This document shows positions 43,784 to 52,669 of a DNA stretch of 64,000 nt, piece after piece. The notes beneath the pieces are model-generated. The model was not told where the DNA came from and did no database searches. It saw only the letters and a list, made by a program, of their open reading frames with translations. A program made the position numbers and the translations under genes. Origin of the DNA: Parasutterella excrementihominis YIT 11859 (GTDB taxonomy: Bacteria; Pseudomonadota; Gammaproteobacteria; Burkholderiales; Burkholderiaceae_F); assembly GCF_000205025.1 (NCBI RefSeq), contig NZ_GL883754.1, positions 23,846-87,845 on the forward strand, given 5' to 3'. Position 1 is the first letter of the stretch; every line of letters begins with the position of its first letter.

Positions 43784-44800
43784 CTAGACCATAGCAACTT
43801 CCGGCTCGAGCTTGACGCCAAAACAGTTCTTGACGCGAAGTCTCACGTCTTGAGCCATCGCGTAGATATCCTCACCCGTTGCCTGTCCGTAATTCACAAG
43901 AACAAGCGGCTGCTTTTCCCAAACACCGACGTCGCCCATGCGATAACCGCGAAGACCTGCATTGTCGATCAGCCAGGCGGCGGAAAGCTTGAAACGACCG
44001 CCGGCCAAAGGATAAGAAACTAAAGAAGGATTGGTCCGAAGAAGACTTGTAAAAGTCTCTCTGTCGACGACAGGATTCTTGAAGAAACTTCCGGCGTTTC
44101 CGAACTTCACCGGAGACGGCAGTTTTCTGCGGCGCAGTGAAATCACGCAGGAGTAAACGTCTTGGGGAGAGAGCTCGGGGAAGCTGTTGATCTCGATCTC
44201 TTCGGCAAGCGCTTTATAGGAAGTGTTGGGAACCCAATTCTTGGGAAGCTTGAACGTCACAGCAGTGATGACCAAATGACGGTTTTCCGGCTTCTTAAAC
44301 GTTGAGTGGCGGTAGCCGAAGTCGCATTCCTTATTGGTCAGCGTCCGCTCTTCACCGGTGTCCATATCAAAGCATTCAACTGAATCAATGAACTCTGCGG
44401 CTTCTAAGCCATAAGCACCGATATTTTGAATCGGAGCCGCACCGACGGTACCGGGAATGTAAGCCAGGTTCTCAAGACCGGGCATTCCGGCATCAAGCAT
44501 TTTGCGCACAAAGCTGTGCCAAACCTCGCCGGCTCCGGCACGAACGAAATAATGTTCGTCGTCTTCTCTGATCTTCTCAAAACCAGGAATCATCATCCGC
44601 AGCAGGAAGCCAGGATAATCCTCTCTAAACAATACATTAGAGCCGCCTCCGATGACCATAAAGTCCTGAGGTTGCTGCCGGAGATGTTCTCTTGCCTGTT
44701 TTAAATCCTCAATGGAACGGATCTCGGCAAAGTTCTTCGCTTTTGCGTCAACACCGAAGGTATTGAGCTTTTTAATATGTTCGTCAGTCTTGAGCTCCAT
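43784..44800 (-). CDS. murB: UDP-N-acetylenolpyruvoylglucosamine reductase
   Basis: 338 residues, the length of the Escherichia coli type. The FAD-binding VIGGGSNVLFREDYPG, YIPGTVGAAPIQNIGAYG, and the catalytic Ser in FGNAGSFFKNPVV are present. The NADPH-dependent enzyme completes UDP-MurNAc for peptidoglycan. It follows dxs by 15 bp, so here a cell-wall gene rides at the end of the isoprenoid operon. Confidence 0.97.
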   Translation of the reverse strand: MELKTDEHIKKLNTFGVDAKAKNFAEIRSIEDLKQAREHLRQQPQDFMVIGGGSNVLFREDYPGFLLRMMIPGFEKIREDDEHYFVRAGAGEVWHSFVRKMLDAGMPGLENLAYIPGTVGAAPIQNIGAYGLEAAEFIDSVECFDMDTGEERTLTNKECDFGYRHSTFKKPENRHLVITAVTFKLPKNWVPNTSYKALAEEIEINSFPELSPQDVYSCVISLRRRKLPSPVKFGNAGSFFKNPVVDRETFTSLLRTNPSLVSYPLAGGRFKLSAAWLIDNAGLRGYRMGDVGVWEKQPLVLVNYGQATGEDIYAMAQDVRLRVKNCFGVKLEPEVAMV

Positions 44801-44815
44801 AAGAAGGCTCCAAAA

Positions 44816-46687
44816 TTACCCTATTCTTTTGAGACGTTCTTCAATCTTATTCAAAATCGATTCTTCATCCATACCGCATTCTTGGTAAAGATGTAAGTTA
44901 TCTCCTTGCTGGATGAAACGATCGGGAATTCCGATCTGAAATACATCCGCAGGAATACCTTTTGCGGCTAAAACCTCAAGGCATGCATCACCGGCGCCCC
45001 CAATGATGACATTCTCCTCCAGAGTCACTAAAAGATCATTATTTTTTGCAGCTTCTTCGATCGCATCGCCGTCAACCGGCTTTACAAAACGCATGTCGTA
45101 CACGGTGGCATCGATTTTTTCTGCCACTGCTTTGGCCTCAGCGAGCATACTTCCGAAAGCCAGCATTGCAACTCTGGCGCCCTTCGGTGCATTTCCGGTA
45201 CGCACCAGACGAGCTTTGCCGAGCGGCAGTTCATGCATTTCTTTATCAACCGGAACGCCGGGTCCTCTGCCTCTCGGATAACGCACGATAGCAGGATGAT
45301 CGAGCTTGTATCCGGTATAAAGCATCTGACGGCATTCGTTCTCATCCGACGGCGCCATAATCACAAGGTTCGGGATGCAGCGCAGGAAAGACAAATCAAA
45401 CGATCCGTGGTGCGTTGCACCGTCCGCACCCACTAAACCACCGCGATCCAGCGGGAACAGAACCGAAAGATCCTGAATAGCCACGTCGTGGACGATTTGG
45501 TCAAAAGCTCTCTGAGAAAAAGTTGAATAGAAAGTACAGACGGGTTTTAAGCCTTCCGCTGCAAGACCGGCTGCAAAAGTAGCGGCATGCTGTTCGGCAA
45601 TCGCAACATCAAAGAAACGGTTCGGAAACTCTTTGGCAAAAGCCACCAATCCGGAGCCTTCTTTCATCGCTGGCGTGATCGCAATCACGCCCGGATCCTT
45701 GCGCGCAATATCCACGAGCCAGTCACTGAATACCTCAGTGTAGGTCTTGGCATGCGGAGAAGGAACGATTCCCTTGCTTGAATCAAACGGAGAAATTCCG
45801 TGATACTTAGTCGGATTGTCGACAGCCGGAGCATAACCATGACCCTTTTGCGTCACAACGTGAAGTACCAGCGGCCCGTTGAGCTGTTTCATGTTCTGAA
45901 GCACCGGAATCAGCACTTCTAAGTCATGACCGTCAATCGGACCGTGATAGTTCATTCCGAATTCTTCAAACAGCGTGGAGTGAGGTGCCACCATACCCTT
46001 GCTGTACTCTTCAGCACGCTTCGTTAGATCGAATAGTTTCGGAAACGGACGCACAATCGCTTTGCCGATGTCTCGGGCCTGAGCGTAAAACTGTCCGCTC
46101 ATCAGCTGTGTAAAGTGATTCTTTAGAGCCCCGACCGGCGGAGAAATAGAACAGTCATTGTCGTTGAGGATCACCAGCAGGCGGAGATCCTTCATGTCGC
46201 CCGCGCAGTTCAAGGCCTCAAACACCATACCCGCGGTCATTGCACCGTCGCCGATGACAGCAATGTGGCTTCTACCCTTCTTTCCCAAGGTCTTTGCCGC
46301 GACGGCCATGCCTAAAATCGCGGAAATAGAAGTGGAAGAATGACCCGTTCCGAAACAGTCATACGGACTTTCCGAACGCTTCGGGAAGCCGGACAAGCCT
46401 TTGTACTGGCGAAGCGTCGACATGCGGTCCCGACGCCCCGTCAGAATCTTATGCGCATAAGCCTGATGGCCGACGTCCCAAACTAACCGATCTTCCGGCG
46501 TATCAAACACGTAGTGAATAGCGATAGCCAGCTCGACGGTTCCCAGAGAAGACGAAAGGTGGCCGCCTGTCTTGGAAACGTTATCGATAATGAAAGTACG
46601 AAGTTCGTTTGCAAGCTGTTTTAACTCCGGCATCGACAATTTCTTTAAATCGGCCGGAGAATTAATAGTTTCGAGAATGGTAGTCAT
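44816..46687 (-). CDS. dxs: 1-deoxy-D-xylulose-5-phosphate synthase
   Basis: 623 residues. The thiamin diphosphate motif GDGAMTAGMVFEALN with its downstream NDND, the N-terminal SKTGGHLSSSLGTVELA and the transketolase-like HDVAIQDLSVLFPLDRGGLVGADGATHHG region (here split over residues about 395-425) identify Dxs, the first enzyme of the MEP isoprenoid pathway. It lies 13 bp after ispA. Confidence 0.98.
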   Translation of the reverse strand: MTTILETINSPADLKKLSMPELKQLANELRTFIIDNVSKTGGHLSSSLGTVELAIAIHYVFDTPEDRLVWDVGHQAYAHKILTGRRDRMSTLRQYKGLSGFPKRSESPYDCFGTGHSSTSISAILGMAVAAKTLGKKGRSHIAVIGDGAMTAGMVFEALNCAGDMKDLRLLVILNDNDCSISPPVGALKNHFTQLMSGQFYAQARDIGKAIVRPFPKLFDLTKRAEEYSKGMVAPHSTLFEEFGMNYHGPIDGHDLEVLIPVLQNMKQLNGPLVLHVVTQKGHGYAPAVDNPTKYHGISPFDSSKGIVPSPHAKTYTEVFSDWLVDIARKDPGVIAITPAMKEGSGLVAFAKEFPNRFFDVAIAEQHAATFAAGLAAEGLKPVCTFYSTFSQRAFDQIVHDVAIQDLSVLFPLDRGGLVGADGATHHGSFDLSFLRCIPNLVIMAPSDENECRQMLYTGYKLDHPAIVRYPRGRGPGVPVDKEMHELPLGKARLVRTGNAPKGARVAMLAFGSMLAEAKAVAEKIDATVYDMRFVKPVDGDAIEEAAKNNDLLVTLEENVIIGGAGDACLEVLAAKGIPADVFQIGIPDRFIQQGDNLHLYQECGMDEESILNKIEERLKRIG

Positions 46688-46700
46688 CGCTGCTTACTTC

Positions 46701-47603
46701 TTAGTGAGTCCTTCTGATGATGAAATCAGCGATTTCGATTAAACGTTCTTTGCCGTCCAAATCTTCGCTGAGCCCTTCAACGGCTTTGGCGGCAATTAAA
46801 TATTGTTCTTCAGCAAGTTCTTTGGCTTTTTCCAGGCCAAGCAGGCTGACGTAAGTCGGTTTATCTCCTAAAGCATCCTTACCGGCTGTTTTACCAAGCT
46901 CAGCCGTATCGCCGACGACATCCAAAATGTCATCGACGATTTGGAAAGCCAAACCGATAGCATTTCCATAAACCTCAAGCTGCGAAAGATCGTGCTGTGA
47001 AGGAGTCTTTTTTCCGGCAAACGCACCCAGAAGTACTGAGGCCTTAAGGAGCGCCCCCGTTTTCATCGAGTGCATTAGGCGCAGCTCTTCAATCGTCATC
47101 TTCTGATTGCCGACGACGCTCAGGTCAATCGCTTGCCCTCCACACATGCCTCGCGTGGAAGATGCGTAGGCCAAAAGCTCGACGAGCTTAATTCTCTGCT
47201 CAGCAGGCAGCTTCGTTCTGACTAAGAACAGAAAGGCTTCCGGCTGGAGTGCATCGCCTGCAAGCATGGCCACTGCTTCACCAAAAGCCGCATGAGTAGT
47301 GGGCTTACCGTGGCGCAGTATGTCGTTATCCATGCACGGCAGATCATCGTGAATCAAGGAATAAGAATGGACGCATTCAACAGCTAAGGCCGTAAGGTCC
47401 AGGTTTTCGGGATCGGCATCATATATTTGTCCGACGGCATAAACAAGCAGCGGACGCACGCGCTTACCGCCTCCGATGACGGAGTAGCGCATAGCCGAAT
47501 GGAGTTTTTGGGGAATAAGAGCTTCCTGAGGAAGATTATTTTCAGCTGCTTTTTCAACCCTCTGCTGGCAAGCCTTTACCCAATCTTTAAAAGCAACAGT
47601 CAT
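46701..47603 (-). CDS. ispA: Farnesyl diphosphate synthase
   Basis: 300 residues. Both aspartate-rich motifs are present: HDDLPCMDNDILRHGKPT and FQIVDDILDVVGD, plus GGKRVRPLLVYAVG near the start. The enzyme condenses isopentenyl diphosphate into farnesyl diphosphate. The xseB-ispA-dxs order is the common proteobacterial one; gap to xseB is 6 bp. Confidence 0.97.
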   Translation of the reverse strand: MTVAFKDWVKACQQRVEKAAENNLPQEALIPQKLHSAMRYSVIGGGKRVRPLLVYAVGQIYDADPENLDLTALAVECVHSYSLIHDDLPCMDNDILRHGKPTTHAAFGEAVAMLAGDALQPEAFLFLVRTKLPAEQRIKLVELLAYASSTRGMCGGQAIDLSVVGNQKMTIEELRLMHSMKTGALLKASVLLGAFAGKKTPSQHDLSQLEVYGNAIGLAFQIVDDILDVVGDTAELGKTAGKDALGDKPTYVSLLGLEKAKELAEEQYLIAAKAVEGLSEDLDGKERLIEIADFIIRRTH

Positions 47604-47609
47604 AACTTC

Positions 47610-47900
47610 TTAGAAAGGGATATCGTCGTCATTTCGACGGGAACGGCGGCTTACCGGGGTTTCTTCAGGTTCGTCATCATCCTGCTGATTGCCGAACTTT
47701 TGATCCAGTTCACGTACTCTGTCTTCTGCGCGTTTTAACAAGTCATTGCAGTGTTTGCGCAGTTCAGAGCCGCGAGCATAAGCTTCAACAGATTCTTCCA
47801 GAGGCAGACCGCCTTGAGACAGGCGCTGCGACAAGGCTTCCAGTTCCTTAAGAGCTTCTTCAAAAGACAGAGAAGAAATTTCAGGGGCCTTTTCTCCCAT
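47610..47900 (-). CDS. xseB: Exodeoxyribonuclease VII small subunit
   Basis: 96 residues. SFEEALKELEALSQRLSQGG and PLEESVEAYARGSELRKHC are characteristic of XseB; the last 30 residues are charged. It helps the large subunit XseA degrade single-stranded DNA. It is the first gene of the xseB-ispA-dxs-murB operon. Confidence 0.95.
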   Translation of the reverse strand: MGEKAPEISSLSFEEALKELEALSQRLSQGGLPLEESVEAYARGSELRKHCNDLLKRAEDRVRELDQKFGNQQDDDEPEETPVSRRSRRNDDDIPF

Positions 47901-48158
47901 TTCCGATAATCCTTATATTTGTTTGCGTCATGAGCATTTTCGCTCATTTAGACGTTAGCGAACAACTTTTTGACAATCCTACAGGCATATCTCGATATTT
48001 AGACGGTTTTCACTCAAGCTGAGGCACTAAATGTAAGCTTTTGCGTTAGTTTGCTCAAAAATCGTTCAAGCGCTCAAGTGTACTTATTCATAGCGGATGA
48101 GCCTTCGAAGATTTGTAATGAAGCCTAAAATCGACTAATCACTAAAAAGAGGTGTTCC
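47901..48158. other. 258-bp spacer between xseB and the HEARO RNA
   Basis: No gene is seen. ATGAGC-ATTTTC-GCTCAT (47930-47947) is a perfect 6-bp stem upstream of xseB. Near the right side, TTCGAA (48104-48109) and TAAAAT (48126-48131), 16 bp apart, could form a weak plus-strand promoter that would place the 5' end of the HEARO transcript about 16-21 nt before the scaffold. TCGACTA occurs at 48131 and again at 48160. Confidence 0.4.
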
Positions 48159-48397
48159 GTCGACTACCTCGGCCTAAAGGCCGAGGCTTGTGAAAGCCTC
48201 TAGTTGACTAGCCTCAGTCCGCTGTTCGGGGACTACGTTGGTCGGGAATGCACAGGCACCGCGGGATGCAGATCCTAGTCCCGCGCTCTGCGGCCGATGG
48301 TTAAAAGCTCTGAGAGGTAGGAGCGGTGCTGTCGGCTTGAAACCCCTTCCAACATTGGCGAAGGATCACAACCGGTCGAAAGACCGAGGAGACAAAC
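48159..48397 (+). ncRNA. HEARO / omega RNA of IscB
   Basis: 239 nt directly upstream of iscB on the same strand, the location of the HEARO (HNH endonuclease-associated RNA and ORF) RNA, which is the IscB guide scaffold. Its 5' part folds well: GTCGACTA (48159-48166) pairs with TAGTTGAC (48201-48208), enclosing CCTCGGCC-TAAA-GGCCGAGG (48167-48186). A conserved-looking block TAGCCTCAGTC follows. In known systems about 16 nt just upstream, here ending at 48158, act as the guide. The 3' end at the iscB ribosome site is approximate. Confidence 0.85.
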
Positions 48398-49681
48398 TTG
48401 AGAGTATTGGTTTGGAACAAACGCGGAAAACCGCTGATGCCCTGTTCACCGGCAAAAGCGCGCCTTCTGCTTAAAGAGAAGAAAGCTATTGTGAAGAGGC
48501 GAACGCCTTTCACCATACAGCTGACGATTGCGACCGGCGAGTCCAAACAGCCGGTAAGCCTGGGTGTTGATGCCGGATACAAGCATGTCGGCCTTTCCGC
48601 TTCAACTGAAAAGGCTGAACTTTATGCATCCGAAGTCGAGCTCCGACAGGACATCACCGATCTGCTCTCTGCTCGTCGCGCATTACGGCAGTCCCGCCGT
48701 AACCGCAAAATGCGCTACCGTGCTCCGAGGTTCGACAACCGCATCCGCACCAAGCGCAAAGGCTGGCTTGCTCCGTCGGTTGAAAACCGAATCAACGCGC
48801 ACTTGTCGCGCATAGAAACGGTTATTCGACTGCTGCCGGTCACGAAGATCTCCGTGGAAACGACCTCCTTCGACATGCAGCTGCTGAAGAATTCAGACAT
48901 TGCAGGGAAAGAGTGCCAAGAGAGCGAACAGCTCGGCTTCTGGAACGTCCGCGAGTACGTTCTTTTCAGAGACGGGCACGTTTGTCAGCATTGTCACGGC
49001 AGATCGAAAGACCCGGTGCTCAATGTTCATCACTTGGAGAGCAGACGTACGGGCGGTGATTCGCCCGGCAACCTGATTACGCTTTGTGAGACGTGCCATA
49101 AGGCCCTTCATCGCGGTGAAATCACGCTGAAGGCAAAGCGCGGACAATCATTCCGTGCGGAGACCTTCATGGGAATTATGCGCTGGGAGGTTTTGGACCG
49201 CCTGAAGGCGTCGCATCCGAAGCTAGAGGTGCAAAACACCTACGGCTACCGAACCAAGCATGCACGGATCGTGAATGGTATTGCCAAATCGCATTGTGCA
49301 GATGCTTTCTGCATCGCCGGCAACCTCGGCGCCGAAAGGCTCTGCGAATTCCTATTCCAGAAGCAGACCCGCCGGAACAACCGACAGATTCACAAACTCT
49401 CCATCCTCAAAGGCGGCATTCGAAAGCGCAATCAAGTTCCCTTTGAGGTCAAGGGGTTCCGTCTTTTTGACAAGGTTGCCTGCAAGGGAGAAGAAGGCTT
49501 CATTTTCGGCCGTCGATCATCCGGGTACTTTGATGTTCGAAAACTTGACGGAACCCACGTTTCAGCCGGTATCAGCTATAAAAAGCTGCGTCTGCTGGAA
49601 AAGAGACAAACCTATTTAACAGAAATTCGAAAGGAGGAGGCGCTTCCTCCCCTGCCTGAAGGCAGAGGTCTCCGCGCCTAA
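48398..49681 (+). CDS. iscB: IscB RNA-guided endonuclease
   Basis: 427 residues from a TTG start with GAGGAG upstream. Domain order is that of IscB, the ancestor-type relative of Cas9: the N-terminal PLMP domain (GKPLMPCSPAKARLLLKEKK, residues 10-29); RuvC-I with D58 in LGVDAGYKHVG; an Arg-rich bridge helix (RRALRQSRRNRKMRYR); RuvC-II with E154 in ISVETTSFD; an HNH domain with H211-H212 and zinc pairs C196/C199 and C230/C233; RuvC-III with D302 in SHCADAFCIA; and a basic C-terminal domain for target-adjacent motif recognition. All catalytic residues are present, so it should be active with the omega RNA. The stop lies 5 bp before the sseA ATG. Confidence 0.95.
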   Translation: MRVLVWNKRGKPLMPCSPAKARLLLKEKKAIVKRRTPFTIQLTIATGESKQPVSLGVDAGYKHVGLSASTEKAELYASEVELRQDITDLLSARRALRQSRRNRKMRYRAPRFDNRIRTKRKGWLAPSVENRINAHLSRIETVIRLLPVTKISVETTSFDMQLLKNSDIAGKECQESEQLGFWNVREYVLFRDGHVCQHCHGRSKDPVLNVHHLESRRTGGDSPGNLITLCETCHKALHRGEITLKAKRGQSFRAETFMGIMRWEVLDRLKASHPKLEVQNTYGYRTKHARIVNGIAKSHCADAFCIAGNLGAERLCEFLFQKQTRRNNRQIHKLSILKGGIRKRNQVPFEVKGFRLFDKVACKGEEGFIFGRRSSGYFDVRKLDGTHVSAGISYKKLRLLEKRQTYLTEIRKEEALPPLPEGRGLRA

Positions 49682-49686
49682 ATGTG

Positions 49687-50556
49687 ATGATTTTTACGAC
49701 TTTAATCGAGCCTCGTGAGCTGCATACTTTCATGCTGAATCAGAAAGTCAGCGGAAACAGCAACATCATCATTCTCGACTGCTCCTGCAGCATTGCAGAC
49801 CCGGAACTTGGGCTTAAGCTCTATGTCAAAGAACATATCTCTGGTGCTGTTCTTGTTGACTTTGACCGCTACGTCACCGGCAAGGTAGCGCACGGAACCG
49901 GACGCCATCCGATGCCGGACAGAGAAACATTCCGCAAATCCATGGAATATTTCGGCATCCGTCCCGATCGTCAGGTTGTTCTTTATGATCAGGGCGCCCT
50001 CGGATTTGCGACACGCTTTTGGTATGAACTTCGCTGGCTGGGCCTGGAAAATGTCTGCGTCTTAGACGGAGGCTTTACGGCCTGGAAAAAAGAAAAGCTT
50101 CCGGTGACAGACAAGCTGACCGAGCCGTTAAAAGACGGAAAGATCCCTGAACTTGAGCCGCTTGAAGTACCGGTTCCGATGAAAACCGTTCAGGACAATC
50201 TGAAGACGAAAGAATTTTTAGAAGTGGACGCACGCCCTGCCCTTCGCTTCCAAGGCATCGGCGAAACGATTGACCACAAAGCCGGCCACATCCCCGGCGC
50301 CGTCAATCGTCCGGGTTCCGAGAACTTCCTTCCCGACGGAAGATTCAAACCTGCGCCTGTTCTGCGTGAAGAATTCCTGAAACTTCTGGACGGCCGTACA
50401 CCGGACAAGGTCATCAATTCCTGCGGATCCGGCGTCAACGCTTCCGCGAACCTCTTTGCAATGGATTTAAGCGGTCTTTACGGATCGAAACTTTATGTCG
50501 GCTCGTGGAGTCAGTGGATTGACGATGACGCTAATCCTGTAGCAACCGGAAAGTAA
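49687..50556 (+). CDS. sseA: 3-mercaptopyruvate/thiosulfate sulfurtransferase (tandem rhodanese)
   Basis: 289 residues from the ATG at 49687. Two rhodanese domains are seen: the first with GHIPG-like HISGAVLVDFD and GATRFWYELRWLG-like elements and no catalytic Cys, the second with EVDARPALRFQG, AGHIPGAVNRP and the catalytic loop SCGSGVNAS, the CGSGV form associated with 3-mercaptopyruvate. It moves sulfur to cyanide or other acceptors. The start is only 5 bp after iscB and has no clear ribosome site of its own (the nearest purine stretch is over 20 bp away), so expression may depend on the element. Confidence 0.93.
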   Translation: MIFTTLIEPRELHTFMLNQKVSGNSNIIILDCSCSIADPELGLKLYVKEHISGAVLVDFDRYVTGKVAHGTGRHPMPDRETFRKSMEYFGIRPDRQVVLYDQGALGFATRFWYELRWLGLENVCVLDGGFTAWKKEKLPVTDKLTEPLKDGKIPELEPLEVPVPMKTVQDNLKTKEFLEVDARPALRFQGIGETIDHKAGHIPGAVNRPGSENFLPDGRFKPAPVLREEFLKLLDGRTPDKVINSCGSGVNASANLFAMDLSGLYGSKLYVGSWSQWIDDDANPVATGK

Positions 50557-50569
50557 TCGCCTAGCAAGC

Positions 50570-50614
50570 AAAGCCGCTCCGGATCAAAGGTAATGTTCGA
50601 GAGCGGCTTTTTTT
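50570..50614 (+). terminator. Terminator of iscB-sseA
   Basis: AAAGCCGCTC (50570-50579) and GAGCGGCTTT (50601-50610) form a 10-bp stem with a long loop, followed by T residues. Confidence 0.85.
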
Positions 50615-50635
50615 GCGTTTGATGACTGCTACAGA

Positions 50636-51421
50636 TCAGTGCTCGTGCAGACCTCCGGTCGCCAAAACAGCCATGGCCATACCGATCAAAATAAAGAATA
50701 ACTGTACGTAAAAACGTTCCGGTTTTTCCTGGTGCGCAATTTCCGGCATCAGGTCAGACAGTGCAATATAAATAAAGCTAGCAGCAGCAATGGCAAAAGC
50801 GTACGGAACCATCCATTCGACTCGGTCTAAGAGGAAGTAGCCTGCAATACCGCCGAGCATGGAAGTCAGGCCGGAAATAACATTCCAAAGAAGCGCCTTC
50901 GAGCGCTCAAATCCGGAATGGAGCAAAACCATAAAGTCGCCCACTTCCTGGGGGATCTCATGAGCCAAAATTGCGAGCGCCGTTACCCAGCCGAGGCCTG
51001 AACTCACCATGAATGCGCTGGCAATCAAAATGCCGTCCGTAAAGTTATGGAACGCATCACCGATCAAGATGGCGTTGCCGGCGCCGGAACTTCTCTTTTG
51101 GCTTCCCTTGATGTATTCAGAAATGGTGTGTTCCGGAGGATTTACATGACTATGATGCTGATGACTTAAGGCAAATTCAAGGCAGAACAGAAATAACACG
51201 CTCACAAGCAGCGTCCAGCCCACCGAGGCTGCATTCTCATGAATTTCAAATGCCTCGGGAAGTAAATGGGTAAAAGCCACTGTCAATAACAAACCGGCCG
51301 AGATACAGAGCATCTTACTCATATATCGATCAAGAAACTTAAAGCTGATCAGTCCGGCTAAAACAATGGACAGAACCGACGATAAAAGAGTCGCCGCAAG
51401 AATTTGCAAAAGAGTCGTCAT
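50636..51421 (-). CDS. ZIP-family divalent metal transporter
   Basis: 261 residues with eight membrane helices. Helix IV carries GDAFHNFTDGILIA and helix V ILAHEIPQEVGDFMVLL, the paired metal-binding motifs of ZIP transporters; a short His-rich loop (HQHHSHVN) lies between helices III and IV. Such proteins bring zinc, iron or other divalent metals into the cytoplasm. It is 62 bp downstream of the SDR-like gene on the same strand. Confidence 0.94.
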   Translation of the reverse strand: MTTLLQILAATLLSSVLSIVLAGLISFKFLDRYMSKMLCISAGLLLTVAFTHLLPEAFEIHENAASVGWTLLVSVLFLFCLEFALSHQHHSHVNPPEHTISEYIKGSQKRSSGAGNAILIGDAFHNFTDGILIASAFMVSSGLGWVTALAILAHEIPQEVGDFMVLLHSGFERSKALLWNVISGLTSMLGGIAGYFLLDRVEWMVPYAFAIAAASFIYIALSDLMPEIAHQEKPERFYVQLFFILIGMAMAVLATGGLHEH

Positions 51422-51483
51422 CTCATTCCTTCTTCGAGACGATTAATCTAAAACAATCGGAGAAACAAATTCAAAAATGACGG

Positions 51484-52467
51484 TTATTTCGAGCTCGTGT
51501 GAGAACCGAGGTAGAAATTCTCGTCCCAAGAGCGTCGGAAGGACTGTTCAACCGAAAGCGGAGGAGTCCAGCCGAGAACCAGCTGAGCTTTATGAATGTC
51601 GGCCACTTGGCTCTGGAAGAAGAACTCTTCCCAAGCCTGACGTCCGATGTAACTGTTAAACAGTCGGACAAGGATCGGCGGAAATGGCCACAGCAGACAC
51701 GGCCGATGGTGCGTTTTAGCCAGCAGTTTAAAAATATTGAGTGTCGAAAGATCCTCTCCGTCACTAACTAAGAAAGTTTCGTTGGCAGCATCCGGGTGCG
51801 TCGCGCAGCAAATCAGGAAGTCGACGAGGTTATCGATGCCGACTAAAGAACGGTGATTTCTCTTGCAGGATCTCAGCGGAAGCGGCAGACAGTAATCCAC
51901 CATGATCTTGACCTCGCCGAAAAGATTCTGACAATCCGGCCCGTAAATGAGCGGAGGACGGACGATCACAATTTCCATGCCTGTCTCTTCGCCGACGCGA
52001 ATCAGTTCTTTTTCTGCTTCCAGGAGCGCTTTGCCGATCGGAGACTTCGGCCGAGGCAAAGAGTCAGCATAGAAACGTTTCCCGGCCGGGGTCTCGGGAC
52101 CGTTCACCTGCAGAGAACTTAGGAAAATGAAACGGCTGATGCCGGCGCGGTGCGCTTCGCGCGCCATGTGAACCGTCCCTAAGACATTAATTCTGTGCAG
52201 CGCAGCTTCGTCGAGCCAGCCCTCGTGACCGCGCATCGAACCGCGGGAAGCGCAATGGATCAGGACGTCGCAGCCTTTGAATGCTTCAACGTAGTCCGGA
52301 CTTTCTTCCAGGCTTCCGAGCCGAACCGTCTCAAAGGACTTGGAATTAAGAATCGAACCTCTGCGGGCAGCTGCCCGCACGGTAAATTCTTTTTTCCGAT
52401 TCAACAAAGCCAGCACCAAGGCGTTTCCGATATAGCCGTTGGAGCCGGTCACCAAAATCTTTTTCAT
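51484..52467 (-). CDS. Extended SDR-fold NAD(P)-binding protein lacking the YxxxK pair
   Basis: 327 residues. The nucleotide-binding start KKILVTGSNGYIGNALVLAL, the LIHCASRGS and INVLGTVHMAREA segments, and the SSLQVNGPE loop belong to the NAD-dependent epimerase/dehydratase family. Where relatives have PYGxSKLxAE, this protein reads SPIGKALLEAE, so Ile replaces the catalytic Tyr and Leu the Lys. The codons (ATC and CTC) are clear in the sequence. It may be a non-catalytic binding protein or use other residues, as NmrA-like members do. A substrate cannot be named. Confidence 0.85.
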   Translation of the reverse strand: MKKILVTGSNGYIGNALVLALLNRKKEFTVRAAARRGSILNSKSFETVRLGSLEESPDYVEAFKGCDVLIHCASRGSMRGHEGWLDEAALHRINVLGTVHMAREAHRAGISRFIFLSSLQVNGPETPAGKRFYADSLPRPKSPIGKALLEAEKELIRVGEETGMEIVIVRPPLIYGPDCQNLFGEVKIMVDYCLPLPLRSCKRNHRSLVGIDNLVDFLICCATHPDAANETFLVSDGEDLSTLNIFKLLAKTHHRPCLLWPFPPILVRLFNSYIGRQAWEEFFFQSQVADIHKAQLVLGWTPPLSVEQSFRRSWDENFYLGSHTSSK

Positions 52468-52669
52468 ATAAATTTAACGCTGCACAATTTCTTTAGTGTA
52501 ATTCCTTCTTGGCCATTGGTATTAATGATTTTGTCGATTAGCGGCCGAATTCATAACATCAATGTTCTTTTTTTGAGATGTCAGAGACTTCCAGTCTTAC
52601 TTTTGGATGATTAGACTGTTATATTTCCTTGGATTATTCTCAAACTAAAGATTTTTAAAGGACGCGATA

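Larger units (their letters stand above)
48159..49681 (+). mobile_element. IscB-type (IS200/IS605-related) element without transposase
   Basis: The unit consists of a HEARO/omega RNA region and an iscB gene. The left limit is set at 48159, where similarity to a second copy (63943 to the window end) starts abruptly; the sequences further left are unrelated. The right limit is less certain: the hairpin CTGCC-TGAA-GGCAG (49652-49665), inside the end of the iscB frame, resembles the short subterminal hairpins of this family. No TnpA lies next to it, so movement would need a transposase in trans. No target-site duplication is expected for this family. Confidence 0.75.

Noticed and set aside
48131..48166. 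TCGACTA direct repeat at 48131 and 48160 as a target-site duplication
   Set aside because: IS200/IS605-type elements do not make duplications, the right copy belongs to the HEARO stem, and the repeat is absent at the right end.
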